The notes: generated by a model not told the origin, from the letters alone. 17,388 bases of DNA from Ilumatobacteraceae bacterium (GCA_025463305.1 JAOBWK010000113.1:1-17388), one strand, 5' to 3'. Shown: positions 1 through 7,460, numbered from the stretch's first letter. Program-made: numbers and translations.

Positions 1-954
1 CAGCGGCAGCGGCGTGGTCTCCATGTCCTTGCACGCCTGGGCCCCGCCCTTGAAGCCGTTCTCGAACGCGCCGACCCGGTCGAACGCCGAGCCGTGGGCG
101 TCGCCCTGGGTGACGTCCTCGCCGAGCGAGGTGTCCTTCACAGCCACCATCGCGGACAGGCCGGCCTTGACCTCCTGGTCGCCGAACGTCAGCCGGCTGG
201 ACTCGCCGCGGGCGACGTGTGCCGTCCAGGCACCGGCGAAGCAGTCGGCCTGCTGCTCGAGGTAGACGGTGGGCGTGTCCTGGGGGAAGTCGCCGTCGCG
301 GGCCTGGATCGCATGGCCGAACTCGTGGGCGAACACCACGCCGACGGCGGCCTCACCGAACTCGTCGACGAGCGACGGAACGAGGCCCTCGTCGTCGTAG
401 GCGATGTAGTCGCCGTTGGGGCAGTAGAAGGCGTTGCCGACGGCCGGGTAGGCCTCGGACGGATCACTCGGGCAGCCGTCGGGGATCTGCCCGCCGCGGC
501 CGGTGTAGCTGGCCCAGATGCCACCCTGCAGCTCCTGGAACGGCGCGCCGTACACCTGCGGGTACGTCTCGCGCCAGAAGTCCTGGATGTCGGCGAGCGA
601 CGCCTCGAGGAACTCGTCGTACGGCTGCGGCTTCTTGTTCGCACCGAAGTCGATCGTCGCGTCGTTGGGGTTCTCCGCCACGCTCGACGGCGGCGCCATC
701 GTGTCGCTCGGGATCGACACCATCGTGTCCGTGCCGGGCGTCATCGAGTCGGCGGTGGTGTTCGCGCTCGCCGTGTCGGACGTGGCCGTGTCGGGGCTCG
801 AAGCGGGCGTGGTGTCCGTCGCCCCCGTGACCCCGGCCTCGGTGGTGGCGCTTGCCTCGGTGGTGGCCGTGGTGGAGGCAGACTTGGACGAGGAGCCGCA
901 CGCCGACACGAGCAACACGCTGGTGGCGGCCAGGACGAACAGCTGACGTTTCAT
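1..954 (-). CDS. Lipoprotein neutral zinc metallopeptidase (partial, C-terminus beyond window)
   Basis: 318 codons are visible from the ATG to the window edge, with no stop, so the C-terminus is missing. The N-terminus is a lipoprotein signal: K2-R3, a hydrophobic stretch, then lipobox V-S-A-C with the lipidated Cys at residue 19. Residues 20 to about 90 are a Ser/Thr/Ala-rich low-complexity linker typical of surface-tethered proteins. The catalytic region has HEFGH at 210-214 (two zinc histidines plus the general-base Glu), then E-Q-Q-A-D-C at 233-238. This matches the HExxH...ExxADC pattern of the putative neutral zinc metallopeptidase (YpfJ-like) family and would supply the third ligand. 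It probably acts outside the membrane; the substrate is unknown. An in-frame ATG three codons upstream (963) is an alternative start. Neither start has a clear Shine-Dalgarno sequence. It is separated from the operon upstream by 110 bases and is probably transcribed alone. Confidence 0.85.
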   Translation of the reverse strand, partial: MKRQLFVLAATSVLLVSACGSSSKSASTTATTEASATTEAGVTGATDTTPASSPDTATSDTASANTTADSMTPGTDTMVSIPSDTMAPPSSVAENPNDATIDFGANKKPQPYDEFLEASLADIQDFWRETYPQVYGAPFQELQGGIWASYTGRGGQIPDGCPSDPSEAYPAVGNAFYCPNGDYIAYDDEGLVPSLVDEFGEAAVGVVFAHEFGHAIQARDGDFPQDTPTVYLEQQADCFAGAWTAHVARGESSRLTFGDQEVKAGLSAMVAVKDTSLGEDVTQGDAHGSAFDRVGAFENGFKGGAQACKDMETTPLPL

Positions 955-1064
955 GGTCGCCATTGAAGCCGATGGGCCACCCCGCGGACCACCGTATCGA
1001 CTACTCCGCCTCGCGAAATCCCTGTTGCCGGCCCGCCCGACGGTCGCACTCCCCGGGATCAGGG
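955..1064 (-). promoter_or_regulatory. Intergenic region upstream of the metallopeptidase gene, with possible -10 box
   Basis: These 110 bases separate the stop of the SnoaL-like gene from the metallopeptidase start, both on the minus strand. A TACGGT hexamer on the minus strand (991-996) fits a TANNNT actinobacterial -10 element and would give a 5' leader of roughly 30 nt. I see no convincing -35 box and no strong terminator hairpin for the upstream operon. Confidence 0.25.
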
Positions 1065-1607
1065 TCAGCCGGCGAGGTCGACGATGTCGTCCTCGGACAG
1101 CTTGCGGTCGGCGATGCCGTCGAACCCGTTGCCACCCGTGTAGCTGTCCTCGCCGGTGAACAGGCCGTCGTCGCCGATCGGCCACAGCACGGCCATGTGC
1201 GCCTCGAAGAGGTAGAACGCCGCGGGATCGTCGACCGCGATGCCGTACGCGGCGAGGCGCTCACCGGGGTAGGCGATGCGCATCACGCCCTCGGTGACGA
1301 TGCAGTGGCGGTCGACGACGAGGCGGTCGATCGCGAACTGCAGCCGGGTCGCGCCCGACGCGATGAAGTCCTCGTAGAACTTCCGCACGGCAGCCTTGCC
1401 GCGCGGCGAGTTGGCGGGTGGCGCGCCGAACGCGTCGTAGTGCGCGTCCTCTGCGACCGTGGCCATGAGCGTCTCGAGGTCGCCGCGCGCCTCGGCACGC
1501 ATGTGCAGGAGCAATTGCTCGAGGTTGCGTCGCAGCACCGGATCCGTCTCGACCGCGAGGCGGTCCTCGACAGCGGCCCACGTGGTGTTCTGGTCGATGA
1601 CTGGCAT
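1065..1607 (-). CDS. SnoaL-like / NTF2-fold protein, last gene of the operon
   Basis: A protein of 180 aa from ATG 1607 (M-P-V-I-D-Q), or 195 aa from GTG 1655. The GTG overlaps the stop of the upstream CoA-transferase gene as GTGA, which favours it by coupling. The ATG start gives the more usual N-terminus, and neither has a good ribosome binding site. The sequence has the NTF2/SnoaL layout: a helical N-terminus (about 8-55), 'MATVAEDAHYDAFG' followed by a conserved 'RGKAAVRKFYEDF' helix, then beta strands including 'VVDRHCIVTEGVM'. This fold covers ketosteroid isomerases, polyketide cyclases, dehydratases and non-catalytic members. I cannot assign a reaction. Its position at the end of a tightly coupled CoA-transferase/aldolase-like operon suggests an isomerase, dehydratase or accessory role on the same substrate. 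Confidence 0.8.
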   Translation of the reverse strand: MPVIDQNTTWAAVEDRLAVETDPVLRRNLEQLLLHMRAEARGDLETLMATVAEDAHYDAFGAPPANSPRGKAAVRKFYEDFIASGATRLQFAIDRLVVDRHCIVTEGVMRIAYPGERLAAYGIAVDDPAAFYLFEAHMAVLWPIGDDGLFTGEDSYTGGNGFDGIADRKLSEDDIVDLAG

Positions 1608-1651
1608 GTCGCGAGCGTAGGACCGGGTGCCGAGCGCCTCACGACCGGAGA

Positions 1652-4075
1652 TCACGGGGCGGGCGCATCGAGCACGACGCGCTCGGCGACGAGGCGGTCG
1701 ACGTCGTCACTCGTGTAGCCGTGCTCGAGGAGGATCTCGCGGGTGTGCTCGCCGCACAGCGCCGGGCCGCGGCGGATGATGCCGGGCGTCTCGCTGAACC
1801 CGACCAGCAGGCCCGGATCCTCGAACCGGCCCACCGCCGGGGTCCAGGTCTCGACGATCAGGTCGAGCGAACGCGCCTCGGGGTCGTCGAACAGGTCGCG
1901 GCAGAACGCCTCGTCGACGATCTCGACGTCGACGCTCGGATCGAGCGTGGCGAACCACTCGGCTGCCGAGGCGGTGACGAAGCGCTCCTCGGCGACGGCT
2001 GCGAGCTTCACCGCGTCGTCGCGGTGTTGGCCGTCGACGCCGAGCGCGTCGAGCATCCGCTGCTCGGCCGCTCCGTCGAGCGCCGCGACGAAGATCCAGC
2101 GATCGTCGGCGCATCGGTACATCCGGTAGTACGGCGACAGTCCGTACTGATCGGCGTCGACGTGCCCCCAGTCGGTGGGCGTGCCCGCGGCGTCGATCCA
2201 CGCGTACGACGTGTGCAGCAGCCCGGCGTTGACGATCGAGGTGCCGACGGCCTGGCCCTCACCCGTGCGCTCGCGGTGGTAGAGCGCAGCGATGATCGCC
2301 GTGGTGGCGAGCAACGCGTTGCCCGTGTCGCCCATGTTCGAACGGCTCCACAGCGGCGGGTTGCCGGTGTCGCACGCGCCGTCCTCCCACTCCGTGCCCG
2401 TGAGGGCGGCGGCGGTCTGGTCCGTGCCAGGGAGGTCCGAGCGCGGGCCCTTCTCGAAGCCGCGGGTGTTGCACCACACGAGCGCAGGGTGGTGGGCGTG
2501 CAACGTCTCCCAATCGAGGCCGAGGCGGGCTGCGGCACCCGGACGCCAGTTGGTGGTGACGACGTCGGCCGAGGCGACGAGGCGGTGCAGCGCGGCGACG
2601 CCCTCGGGGTGCTTGAGGTTCACCGAGATGCTCCGCTTGCCGCGGTTGGTGCCGAGGCCCATGTGCGTGCCGGCCCAGAACGTGTCGTGCAGCGCGTGCA
2701 CCTTGATGACGTCGGCGCCGAGATCGGCGAGCACGCGTCCGACGAAGGGGCCGGCGACGCCGAGCCCGAGGTCGAGCACGCGGATGCCGTCGAGCGGATG
2801 GGCGAGCGTCGCGCCCGATGGAGCCGTCGACGCCGACGGGCGGGCGCTCGATGCTGTGCTCGACTCTGTGCGCACCTCGTCGGTGTGCTGACCCGACGCC
2901 GCCGTCGGGCCGCGCACCGCGCCCGGCGTGGCCGAGAACTCGAGGAGGTTGCCGACGTGACGGATCCGGCCGACCTCGGGATCGTCGACCTCCACCACGC
3001 AGCCGTCGGCCAGGAACGCCGGGTCGGCGAGCGCCTCGGCCGGTGACCGCACCGCGGCCATGCCCATCTGGGCCACCTCGGCGGCGTGGACCCACTGCTC
3101 GGCCGGGAACTTGCGGAACGCGTCCGTGAGCAGCGGGTGGAGGAACATCCCGGCGAGCATCCCGGACGCGTCCATCGAGATCCGGTCGGGATCGTCGCGG
3201 TACGCGCCGTCGAGGTCGACCTCGGTCATCACGTCGTGCTTGGCCGATGTGAGCACCCAGTTCGGCCGCACCGTCCAGTGGTGCACCCACCGCCCGTCGG
3301 CGCACTCGTACAGACCCTCGATCGAGCGCGAGTCGATCGGCCACATCCAGTACATGGGTGCGTCGGGGTCCTCGACGCGCTGCCAGTTGAGCGAGACCGC
3401 GGCCAGCGCGCCCTGCAGCAGCGACGTCTCCACCCGCTGCCCGCGACCCGTCACCGCGCGCGCTCTCAACGCCGCGGCGATGCCGACCGACGCGAAGTAC
3501 GTCGCGCCGAGGCTCGGCCAGGTCGAGCGTGGGAACACCGGTCCGCTGCGGTCGGCGCCGCGCACGAGTCCCTCGGGCACGTCGAACTCGGCATCCGGGC
3601 CGGGCCGGCCGCAGATGTACTCGAGCGCGGTGCCACGCCGGCCCTTCTGGTCGTACAGCAGCCCGGTGCGCGCCGCGACGAGCGCGTCGATGCCCGGGCG
3701 GTCGCGGTGCAGCGGATGGTTGCCGTAGCCGGAGATCGACAGCGAGATCAGCCCCGGGTTGCGCGCCGAGAGCGCGTCGTGGCCGAGCCCGAGGCGGTCC
3801 ATCGTGCCGAGCGAGAACGAGTCGACGACGAGGTCGGCCGTCGCCGCGAGGTGTTCGAACGCGGCCTTGCCGTCGGCGCTCTTCAGGTCGAGCACTGCGC
3901 TGCGCTTGCCGCGGTTCCACACCCGGTAGCCCGACTGGCCCGCGAACGGATCCCCGTCGGGCGGCACGATCCGCGTGACGTCGGCGCCGTTGTCGGCGAG
4001 CAACATCGTCGTCATCGGTCCCGCCGTCCCCCACGACAGGTCCAGCACCTGCAACCCCTCGTACACGCCGGCCAT
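1652..4075 (-). CDS. Tandem-fused CaiB/BaiF (class III) CoA transferase, 807 aa
   Basis: Two complete class III CoA-transferase modules lie in one polypeptide. Module 1 covers about 6-395 ('LQVLDLSWGTAGPMTTMLLADNGADV') and module 2 about 427-785 ('GIRVLDLGLGVAGPFVGRVLADLGADVIKV'). They are joined by a Ser/Ala/Thr-rich linker (about 402-426). Each keeps an Asp at the place of the family's catalytic aspartate, which forms the acyl anhydride: D130 in PGID and D552 in PGTD. Single CaiB proteins are about 400 aa and form interlocked dimers, so this may be a covalent pseudo-heterodimer. The start is ATG 4075, whose A is shared with the stop of the amidohydrolase gene (TGATG), implying translational coupling. 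Upstream ORF extension in this frame only shadows the amidohydrolase. The likely role is to move CoA between an acyl-CoA donor and a carboxylate intermediate of the pathway; the substrate is unknown. Confidence 0.92.
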   Translation of the reverse strand: MAGVYEGLQVLDLSWGTAGPMTTMLLADNGADVTRIVPPDGDPFAGQSGYRVWNRGKRSAVLDLKSADGKAAFEHLAATADLVVDSFSLGTMDRLGLGHDALSARNPGLISLSISGYGNHPLHRDRPGIDALVAARTGLLYDQKGRRGTALEYICGRPGPDAEFDVPEGLVRGADRSGPVFPRSTWPSLGATYFASVGIAAALRARAVTGRGQRVETSLLQGALAAVSLNWQRVEDPDAPMYWMWPIDSRSIEGLYECADGRWVHHWTVRPNWVLTSAKHDVMTEVDLDGAYRDDPDRISMDASGMLAGMFLHPLLTDAFRKFPAEQWVHAAEVAQMGMAAVRSPAEALADPAFLADGCVVEVDDPEVGRIRHVGNLLEFSATPGAVRGPTAASGQHTDEVRTESSTASSARPSASTAPSGATLAHPLDGIRVLDLGLGVAGPFVGRVLADLGADVIKVHALHDTFWAGTHMGLGTNRGKRSISVNLKHPEGVAALHRLVASADVVTTNWRPGAAARLGLDWETLHAHHPALVWCNTRGFEKGPRSDLPGTDQTAAALTGTEWEDGACDTGNPPLWSRSNMGDTGNALLATTAIIAALYHRERTGEGQAVGTSIVNAGLLHTSYAWIDAAGTPTDWGHVDADQYGLSPYYRMYRCADDRWIFVAALDGAAEQRMLDALGVDGQHRDDAVKLAAVAEERFVTASAAEWFATLDPSVDVEIVDEAFCRDLFDDPEARSLDLIVETWTPAVGRFEDPGLLVGFSETPGIIRRGPALCGEHTREILLEHGYTSDDVDRLVAERVVLDAPAP

Positions 4076-5175
4076 CAGGTGAGGCCCCACACCCGTTCGG
4101 CGTTGCCGCACACGATCAGCTGCCGGTCCTCGGCCGGGATGCCGGCGAAGTCCTCCTGCACGAGCGCCCGCGAGTCGGGCCACGTGCACGCAGGGTGCGG
4201 GTAGTCCGTCGACCACATCATGTTCTCGACGCCGATCTCGTCGCGCAGCTTGTGCACCGCGAACGGCTCGTGGATGAACGTGACGAACATGTTGCGGTGG
4301 TAGTAGAAGCTCGGCGCCTCGGTGATGTTGTCGAACGGGTAGTTGCGGCGCAGCTTCATCTCGTCGAGGTGGAACAGCCACCACGGGATCCAGCCGACAC
4401 CCGGCTCGACCCACACCGTCTTCAGCTGCGGGAAGCGCTCGAAGATGCCGCTGAGGATGAAGTGGCCGTACTGCACCGACGTGAACATCGCCGACATCGG
4501 CTGCATCGTGCCCTGGCTGAACTGGGGCGGTTCGCCCGTGTAGTACGGGATGGGGGCGAGGCCGATGTGGAAGCACGCCGGCAGCCCCGTGTCCTGGATC
4601 GCCGCCCACAGCGGGTCGTAGACCGGGTCGTAGTAATCGGGCGCGCCGAGCTCGACCGGGTACACCGGCAGCTGCAGCGACTTGCCGCCGAGACCAGCGA
4701 CGCGGTGCACCTCGTCGACCGCGATCTGGATGTCGTGGATGGGGATCTGATACGAGGCGACGAGCCGCTTCGGGTCCACCGAGGCGAACTCGACGAGCGA
4801 GTCGTTGAACGCCTGCGTCGCCTCCCGCCAGCCGTTCTTGATCAGGTACAGGTAGCGGAACGCGCTGAACTCGCAGTACAGCACCTCGACGTCGACACCG
4901 TCCTGGTCCATGTCCTTCAACCGCTCCGCGCCGTCGCTGTTGCCGGGCCGTCCGATCGCATGGCGCACGCCCTCGAAGCCCTTCGGCATCGAGTTCATCC
5001 CGGCCCGGATCGCGACTCCCCCGCCGACGGCCTCGACCGCGGCGTCGTAGTCGGCGTGCAGCTTCGACGGCAGCCGTTCCTTGATGGCCTCGTGGGTGAG
5101 GCGAACGTGCGAGTCCGCGGACACGAGCCGTTCACGGACCGGCGCCTGCGGTGCGGGTGCTTCGAGTGTGGTCAT
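4075..5175 (-). CDS. Amidohydrolase-2 family metal-dependent hydrolase/decarboxylase
   Basis: A protein of 366 aa, typical for the Amidohydro_2 (ACMSD-like) family. Visible metal-site elements are D21-S-H23 near the N-terminus ('VSADSHV'), H203 in 'ACFHIG', and D324 in 'WSTDYPHP' on the last strand; E257 lies in 'VWVEPGVGWIP'. The family includes aromatic and 2-amino-3-carboxymuconate-semialdehyde decarboxylases and C-C or lactone hydrolases. The sequence does not say which applies. The start at ATG 5175 is backed by a GGAGA ribosome binding site about 8 nt upstream. The gene is 18 nt after the thiolase-like gene and overlaps the CoA-transferase start by one base, so it is part of the operon. 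It probably hydrolyses or decarboxylates a ring-opened or keto-acid intermediate, which is an inference. Confidence 0.88.
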   Translation of the reverse strand: MTTLEAPAPQAPVRERLVSADSHVRLTHEAIKERLPSKLHADYDAAVEAVGGGVAIRAGMNSMPKGFEGVRHAIGRPGNSDGAERLKDMDQDGVDVEVLYCEFSAFRYLYLIKNGWREATQAFNDSLVEFASVDPKRLVASYQIPIHDIQIAVDEVHRVAGLGGKSLQLPVYPVELGAPDYYDPVYDPLWAAIQDTGLPACFHIGLAPIPYYTGEPPQFSQGTMQPMSAMFTSVQYGHFILSGIFERFPQLKTVWVEPGVGWIPWWLFHLDEMKLRRNYPFDNITEAPSFYYHRNMFVTFIHEPFAVHKLRDEIGVENMMWSTDYPHPACTWPDSRALVQEDFAGIPAEDRQLIVCGNAERVWGLT

Positions 5176-5193
5176 GGTTGGATCTCCGTTCTC

Positions 5194-6345
5194 TCACGCA
5201 TCCCGCGCGAGAATCATGCCGCTGCGGCCGCCGGCGACGAGGGCGTGGTGGATGTTGGGCAGCTGGTTCGCTGCCGTGCCGCGGATCTGGCGGACGGCTT
5301 CGAGGATGTTGTTGACGCCGTGGATGTAGGCCTCGCCGAGCAGCCCACCGTGCGGGTTCACGGGCAGCGAGCCCTCGAGGTCGATGTGCCCGTCGACGAT
5401 GAAGTCGCGCGCCTCACCGGGCCCACAGAACCCGAGCGCTTCCAGCTGTAGGAACACGATCGGGCTGAAGTTCTCGTAGAGCATCGCTGTATCGATGTCC
5501 CCGGGACCGATGGCGGCGGCCGCGTAGAGCTGGCGGCCGAGGAACGCCGCCTCGGGGAACTCGGCGAGATCGTCGTGGTAGTAGTTGAACATCACGCTGC
5601 CGTTGACCAGGTGGCCGTCGGCGATCGCGGCGATGTGTGCAGGCGCGTTCGGCAGGTCAGCGGCGCGGTCCTCGGTGGTGATCACCATCGCGACGCCGCC
5701 GTCGCTCTCCTGGCAGCAGTCGAGCTTGCGCAGCACCGGCTCCACCAACCACCGCGAGTTCTGATGGTCGTCGATGGTGATCGGCTGGCCGTAGAACCAG
5801 GCGCGGGGGTTCGTGGCCGCGTTGCGGCGGGCGACCACGGTGTAGCGGCCGAAGTCCTCGTTGGTGACGCCGTAGCGGTGCATGTACCGCTGGAACTCGA
5901 GCGAGTAGGTCTTCGCCGGCGTGTCGAGACCGAACGGCAGGTACGCGTTCCAACCCGGCGGCGTGACCCGCTGGTTCGGCTGGCCGAAGCGGCGCCCGGA
6001 GCGCTCGTTGAACGCGCGGTAGACGAGCACGTTGCGTGCGGCCCCGCCGCGGACGGCGAGCGAGGCGTGCTGCACCGTGGTGTGCGCACCGGCGCCACCG
6101 TGCGGCGTGCGCGACCAGTAGCGCAGCTCGGGGATGCCCAGGCAGCGCATCAGCAGCAGCTCGTCGTTGGTGTCCAGCGTGAACGTGACCATCCCGTCGA
6201 TGTCGGCCGGCGTCAACCCCGCGTCGGTGATCGCCGCGAGCGCGGCCTCGGCGGCGAGCTGCAGCTCGCTGCGACCGGAATCCTTGGAGAACTCGGTCTG
6301 GCCGATGCCGGCGATGATCGCCCCGGTGCGCTCACTGCGTGTCAC
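5194..6345 (-). CDS. Thiolase-fold protein of the lipid-transfer/Ltp2 (retro-aldolase) type
   Basis: 383 aa with thiolase-superfamily layout: N-terminal 'AIIAGIGQTEFSK', 'PHGGAGAHTTV' at 81-91, 'LYENFSP' at 289-295, 'NPHGGLLGEAY' at 330-340 and C-terminal 'VAGGRSG' at 370-376. Both thiolase cysteines are absent: the nucleophile region has no Cys and the C-terminal CxG motif reads A-G-G. The thiolase Asn (NEAFA motif) and His (GHP motif) positions are taken by Y290 and Y340. Ltp2, the steroid side-chain retro-aldolase, uses a tyrosine pair at nearly the same places. The GTG start at 6345 overlaps the DUF35 stop (GTGA), with GAGG 8 nt upstream. Ltp2 needs a DUF35 partner, and one is encoded immediately upstream, so a beta-hydroxyacyl-CoA aldolase complex is the best guess. 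A lipid-transfer-like role without catalysis is the alternative. Confidence 0.87.
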   Translation of the reverse strand: MTRSERTGAIIAGIGQTEFSKDSGRSELQLAAEAALAAITDAGLTPADIDGMVTFTLDTNDELLLMRCLGIPELRYWSRTPHGGAGAHTTVQHASLAVRGGAARNVLVYRAFNERSGRRFGQPNQRVTPPGWNAYLPFGLDTPAKTYSLEFQRYMHRYGVTNEDFGRYTVVARRNAATNPRAWFYGQPITIDDHQNSRWLVEPVLRKLDCCQESDGGVAMVITTEDRAADLPNAPAHIAAIADGHLVNGSVMFNYYHDDLAEFPEAAFLGRQLYAAAAIGPGDIDTAMLYENFSPIVFLQLEALGFCGPGEARDFIVDGHIDLEGSLPVNPHGGLLGEAYIHGVNNILEAVRQIRGTAANQLPNIHHALVAGGRSGMILARDA

Positions 6346-6773
6346 GACGTGGCCTCGACCGGATGGAACCGGACCGGATGGAACTGGGGCAGCAGCACGC
6401 CGTCGACCTCGCGGAAGCACAACCGGACGGGCATGTCGTTGCCGACGTCGGCCGGGTCGATGGTGCCGCCGGGGTCAGCGGCGCACAGGTTCGACACGAC
6501 GCGCACGCCCTCGTCGAGCTGGACGAGCACCACGATGCGCGCCGGATCGGTGGGACCGTTCGGTGGATGCGAGAGGATCCACGTGTAGACGGTGCCCTCA
6601 CCCGACGCTTCGAGCGTGTCCCACGTCAGCGCGTGGCAGGTGCCGCACATCGGCACGGGTGGCAGACGCAGCGTGCCGCACTGGGTGCAGCGCTGGATCA
6701 GCAGGCGACGCTCGGCGACACCATCCCAGAAGCACTGATCGGTCTTGTCGGGGACCGGCGGGATGACAGGCAT
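6342..6773 (-). CDS. DUF35 OB-fold/zinc-ribbon protein, probable partner of the thiolase-like protein
   Basis: 143 aa, the usual size for stand-alone DUF35 proteins. The N-terminal helix 'DQCFWDGVAERRLLIQRC' runs into a rubredoxin-like zinc ribbon with two CxxC knuckles, C29/C32 and C43/C46. An OB-fold follows, containing 'GEGTVYTWILSHPP' and a C-terminal 'PVRLCFREVDGV'. Proteins of this family bind thiolase-fold enzymes; in ChsH2 the DUF35 domain is required for Ltp2 aldolase activity. The start ATG 6773 shares one base with the tetR stop (TGATG), with a weak GGTGAT upstream. The last residues contain a five-residue duplication, FHPVR-FHPVE. It is encoded just before the thiolase-like gene with a 4-nt overlap, as expected for subunits of one complex. 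Confidence 0.9.
   Translation of the reverse strand: MPVIPPVPDKTDQCFWDGVAERRLLIQRCTQCGTLRLPPVPMCGTCHALTWDTLEASGEGTVYTWILSHPPNGPTDPARIVVLVQLDEGVRVVSNLCAADPGGTIDPADVGNDMPVRLCFREVDGVLLPQFHPVRFHPVEATS
6357..6384. repeat. Tandem 15-nt duplication in the 3' end of the DUF35 gene
   Basis: The 13-mer GACCGGATGGAAC occurs at 6357-6369 and again at 6372-6384 (period 15). It encodes consecutive FHPV units at the DUF35 C-terminus and keeps the reading frame. Confidence 0.8.
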
Positions 6774-7411
6774 CAGCGATCACCATCCGGATGCGCGCCG
6801 CTCGCGCCGGCGGGCCAGTCGCCACGGCCGAGCGCGGTCGCGAACAGCGCGACGAGCGCCTCGAACGTCGCGTCCGTCTCCTCGCGGTACTGCCCCTCGG
6901 ACTCCGACAGCAGGAACCCACGCATCGACGCACCGAACACTCGGTGCGCGTGGCGCACCTGATCGTCGTCGAGGCCGAAGCTCCGCAAGGTGGCGCGGAT
7001 CGGCTCGGCGAGGTGCAGCCCGCCCTCGACGAAGCGCGGATCCGAGCTGGCGATCGTCGCGAAGAGCAGCCGCGAGCGCATCGGTGTGATCTCACCGAAC
7101 TCGCGGTACACCGCCGCCAGGTTGCGGAGCGCCCCCTCCCGGGTGGCGCCGAGCGCGGCCTGCCACAACCGCTGGGCGAGCTCGGCCTGCACCACGAGCG
7201 ACATCCGCACGTGGAGGTCGTCGATGGAGTCGACGTGCGTGTACAGCGATGTCACGTGGCAGCCCAGCTCGCGCGCGACCCGGCCGAGCGTGACGGCGCC
7301 GATGCCCTCGCGGTCGACGAGCGCGAGGGCCGTGCTGACGACGACATCGGGCGACAGCGAGCGCGCGTCGGCCGCCGGCGGGCCTTTGCGTGGAGCGGTC
7401 CGGGGTGGCAT
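6773..7411 (-). CDS. TetR-family transcriptional regulator, first gene of the operon
   Basis: 212 aa, normal TetR size. The N-terminal helix-turn-helix (about 20-66) reads 'VVVSTALALVDREGIGAVTLGRVARELGCHVTSLYTHV'. The recognition helix is followed by the typical 'SLYTHV' end, and the C-terminal ligand-binding domain is all-helical. The start ATG 7411 lies 7 nt after a TAGGTT -10-like box with no room for a ribosome binding site, so a leaderless mRNA is likely. An upstream extension is blocked by an in-frame stop. The stop overlaps the DUF35 start by one base, so the regulator is cotranscribed with the catabolic genes. It would repress its own operon until a pathway substrate or CoA-thioester binds; the ligand is unknown. 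Confidence 0.92.
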   Translation of the reverse strand: MPPRTAPRKGPPAADARSLSPDVVVSTALALVDREGIGAVTLGRVARELGCHVTSLYTHVDSIDDLHVRMSLVVQAELAQRLWQAALGATREGALRNLAAVYREFGEITPMRSRLLFATIASSDPRFVEGGLHLAEPIRATLRSFGLDDDQVRHAHRVFGASMRGFLLSESEGQYREETDATFEALVALFATALGRGDWPAGASGAHPDGDR

Positions 7412-7418
7412 GCGCGAG

Positions 7419-7446
7419 AACCTACACCATAGGGATGGACCCCATG
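7419..7446 (-). promoter_or_regulatory. Candidate operon promoter with TetR operator palindrome
   Basis: On the minus strand TAGGTT (7419-7424) fits a TANNNT -10 box placed 7 nt before the tetR ATG. Directly upstream, 7428-7446 is an imperfect palindrome, CATAGGG-atgga-CCCCATG, with six of seven positions paired around a 5-nt centre. This would lie between the -10 and -35 positions, a place where a TetR dimer would block polymerase. No recognisable -35 is visible. Confidence 0.4.
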
Positions 7447-7460
7447 ATCATCGGGCGACG

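Noticed and set aside
1721..4204. Long plus-strand open frames (441 aa and 372 aa) opposite the CoA-transferase gene
   Set aside because: They are antisense shadows with Arg/Ala/Val/Asp/His-rich, low-complexity translations and no motifs, caused by high GC. The opposite strand encodes clear family proteins.
4076..4609. N-terminal extension of the CoA transferase to 985 aa
   Set aside because: The extra 178 residues are out-of-frame shadow of the amidohydrolase C-terminus. The ATG at 4075 begins the conserved CaiB domain and overlaps the upstream stop.
5194..6345. Degradative or biosynthetic thiolase
   Set aside because: Both catalytic cysteines and the GHP histidine are missing, so classical thiolysis is not expected despite the fold.
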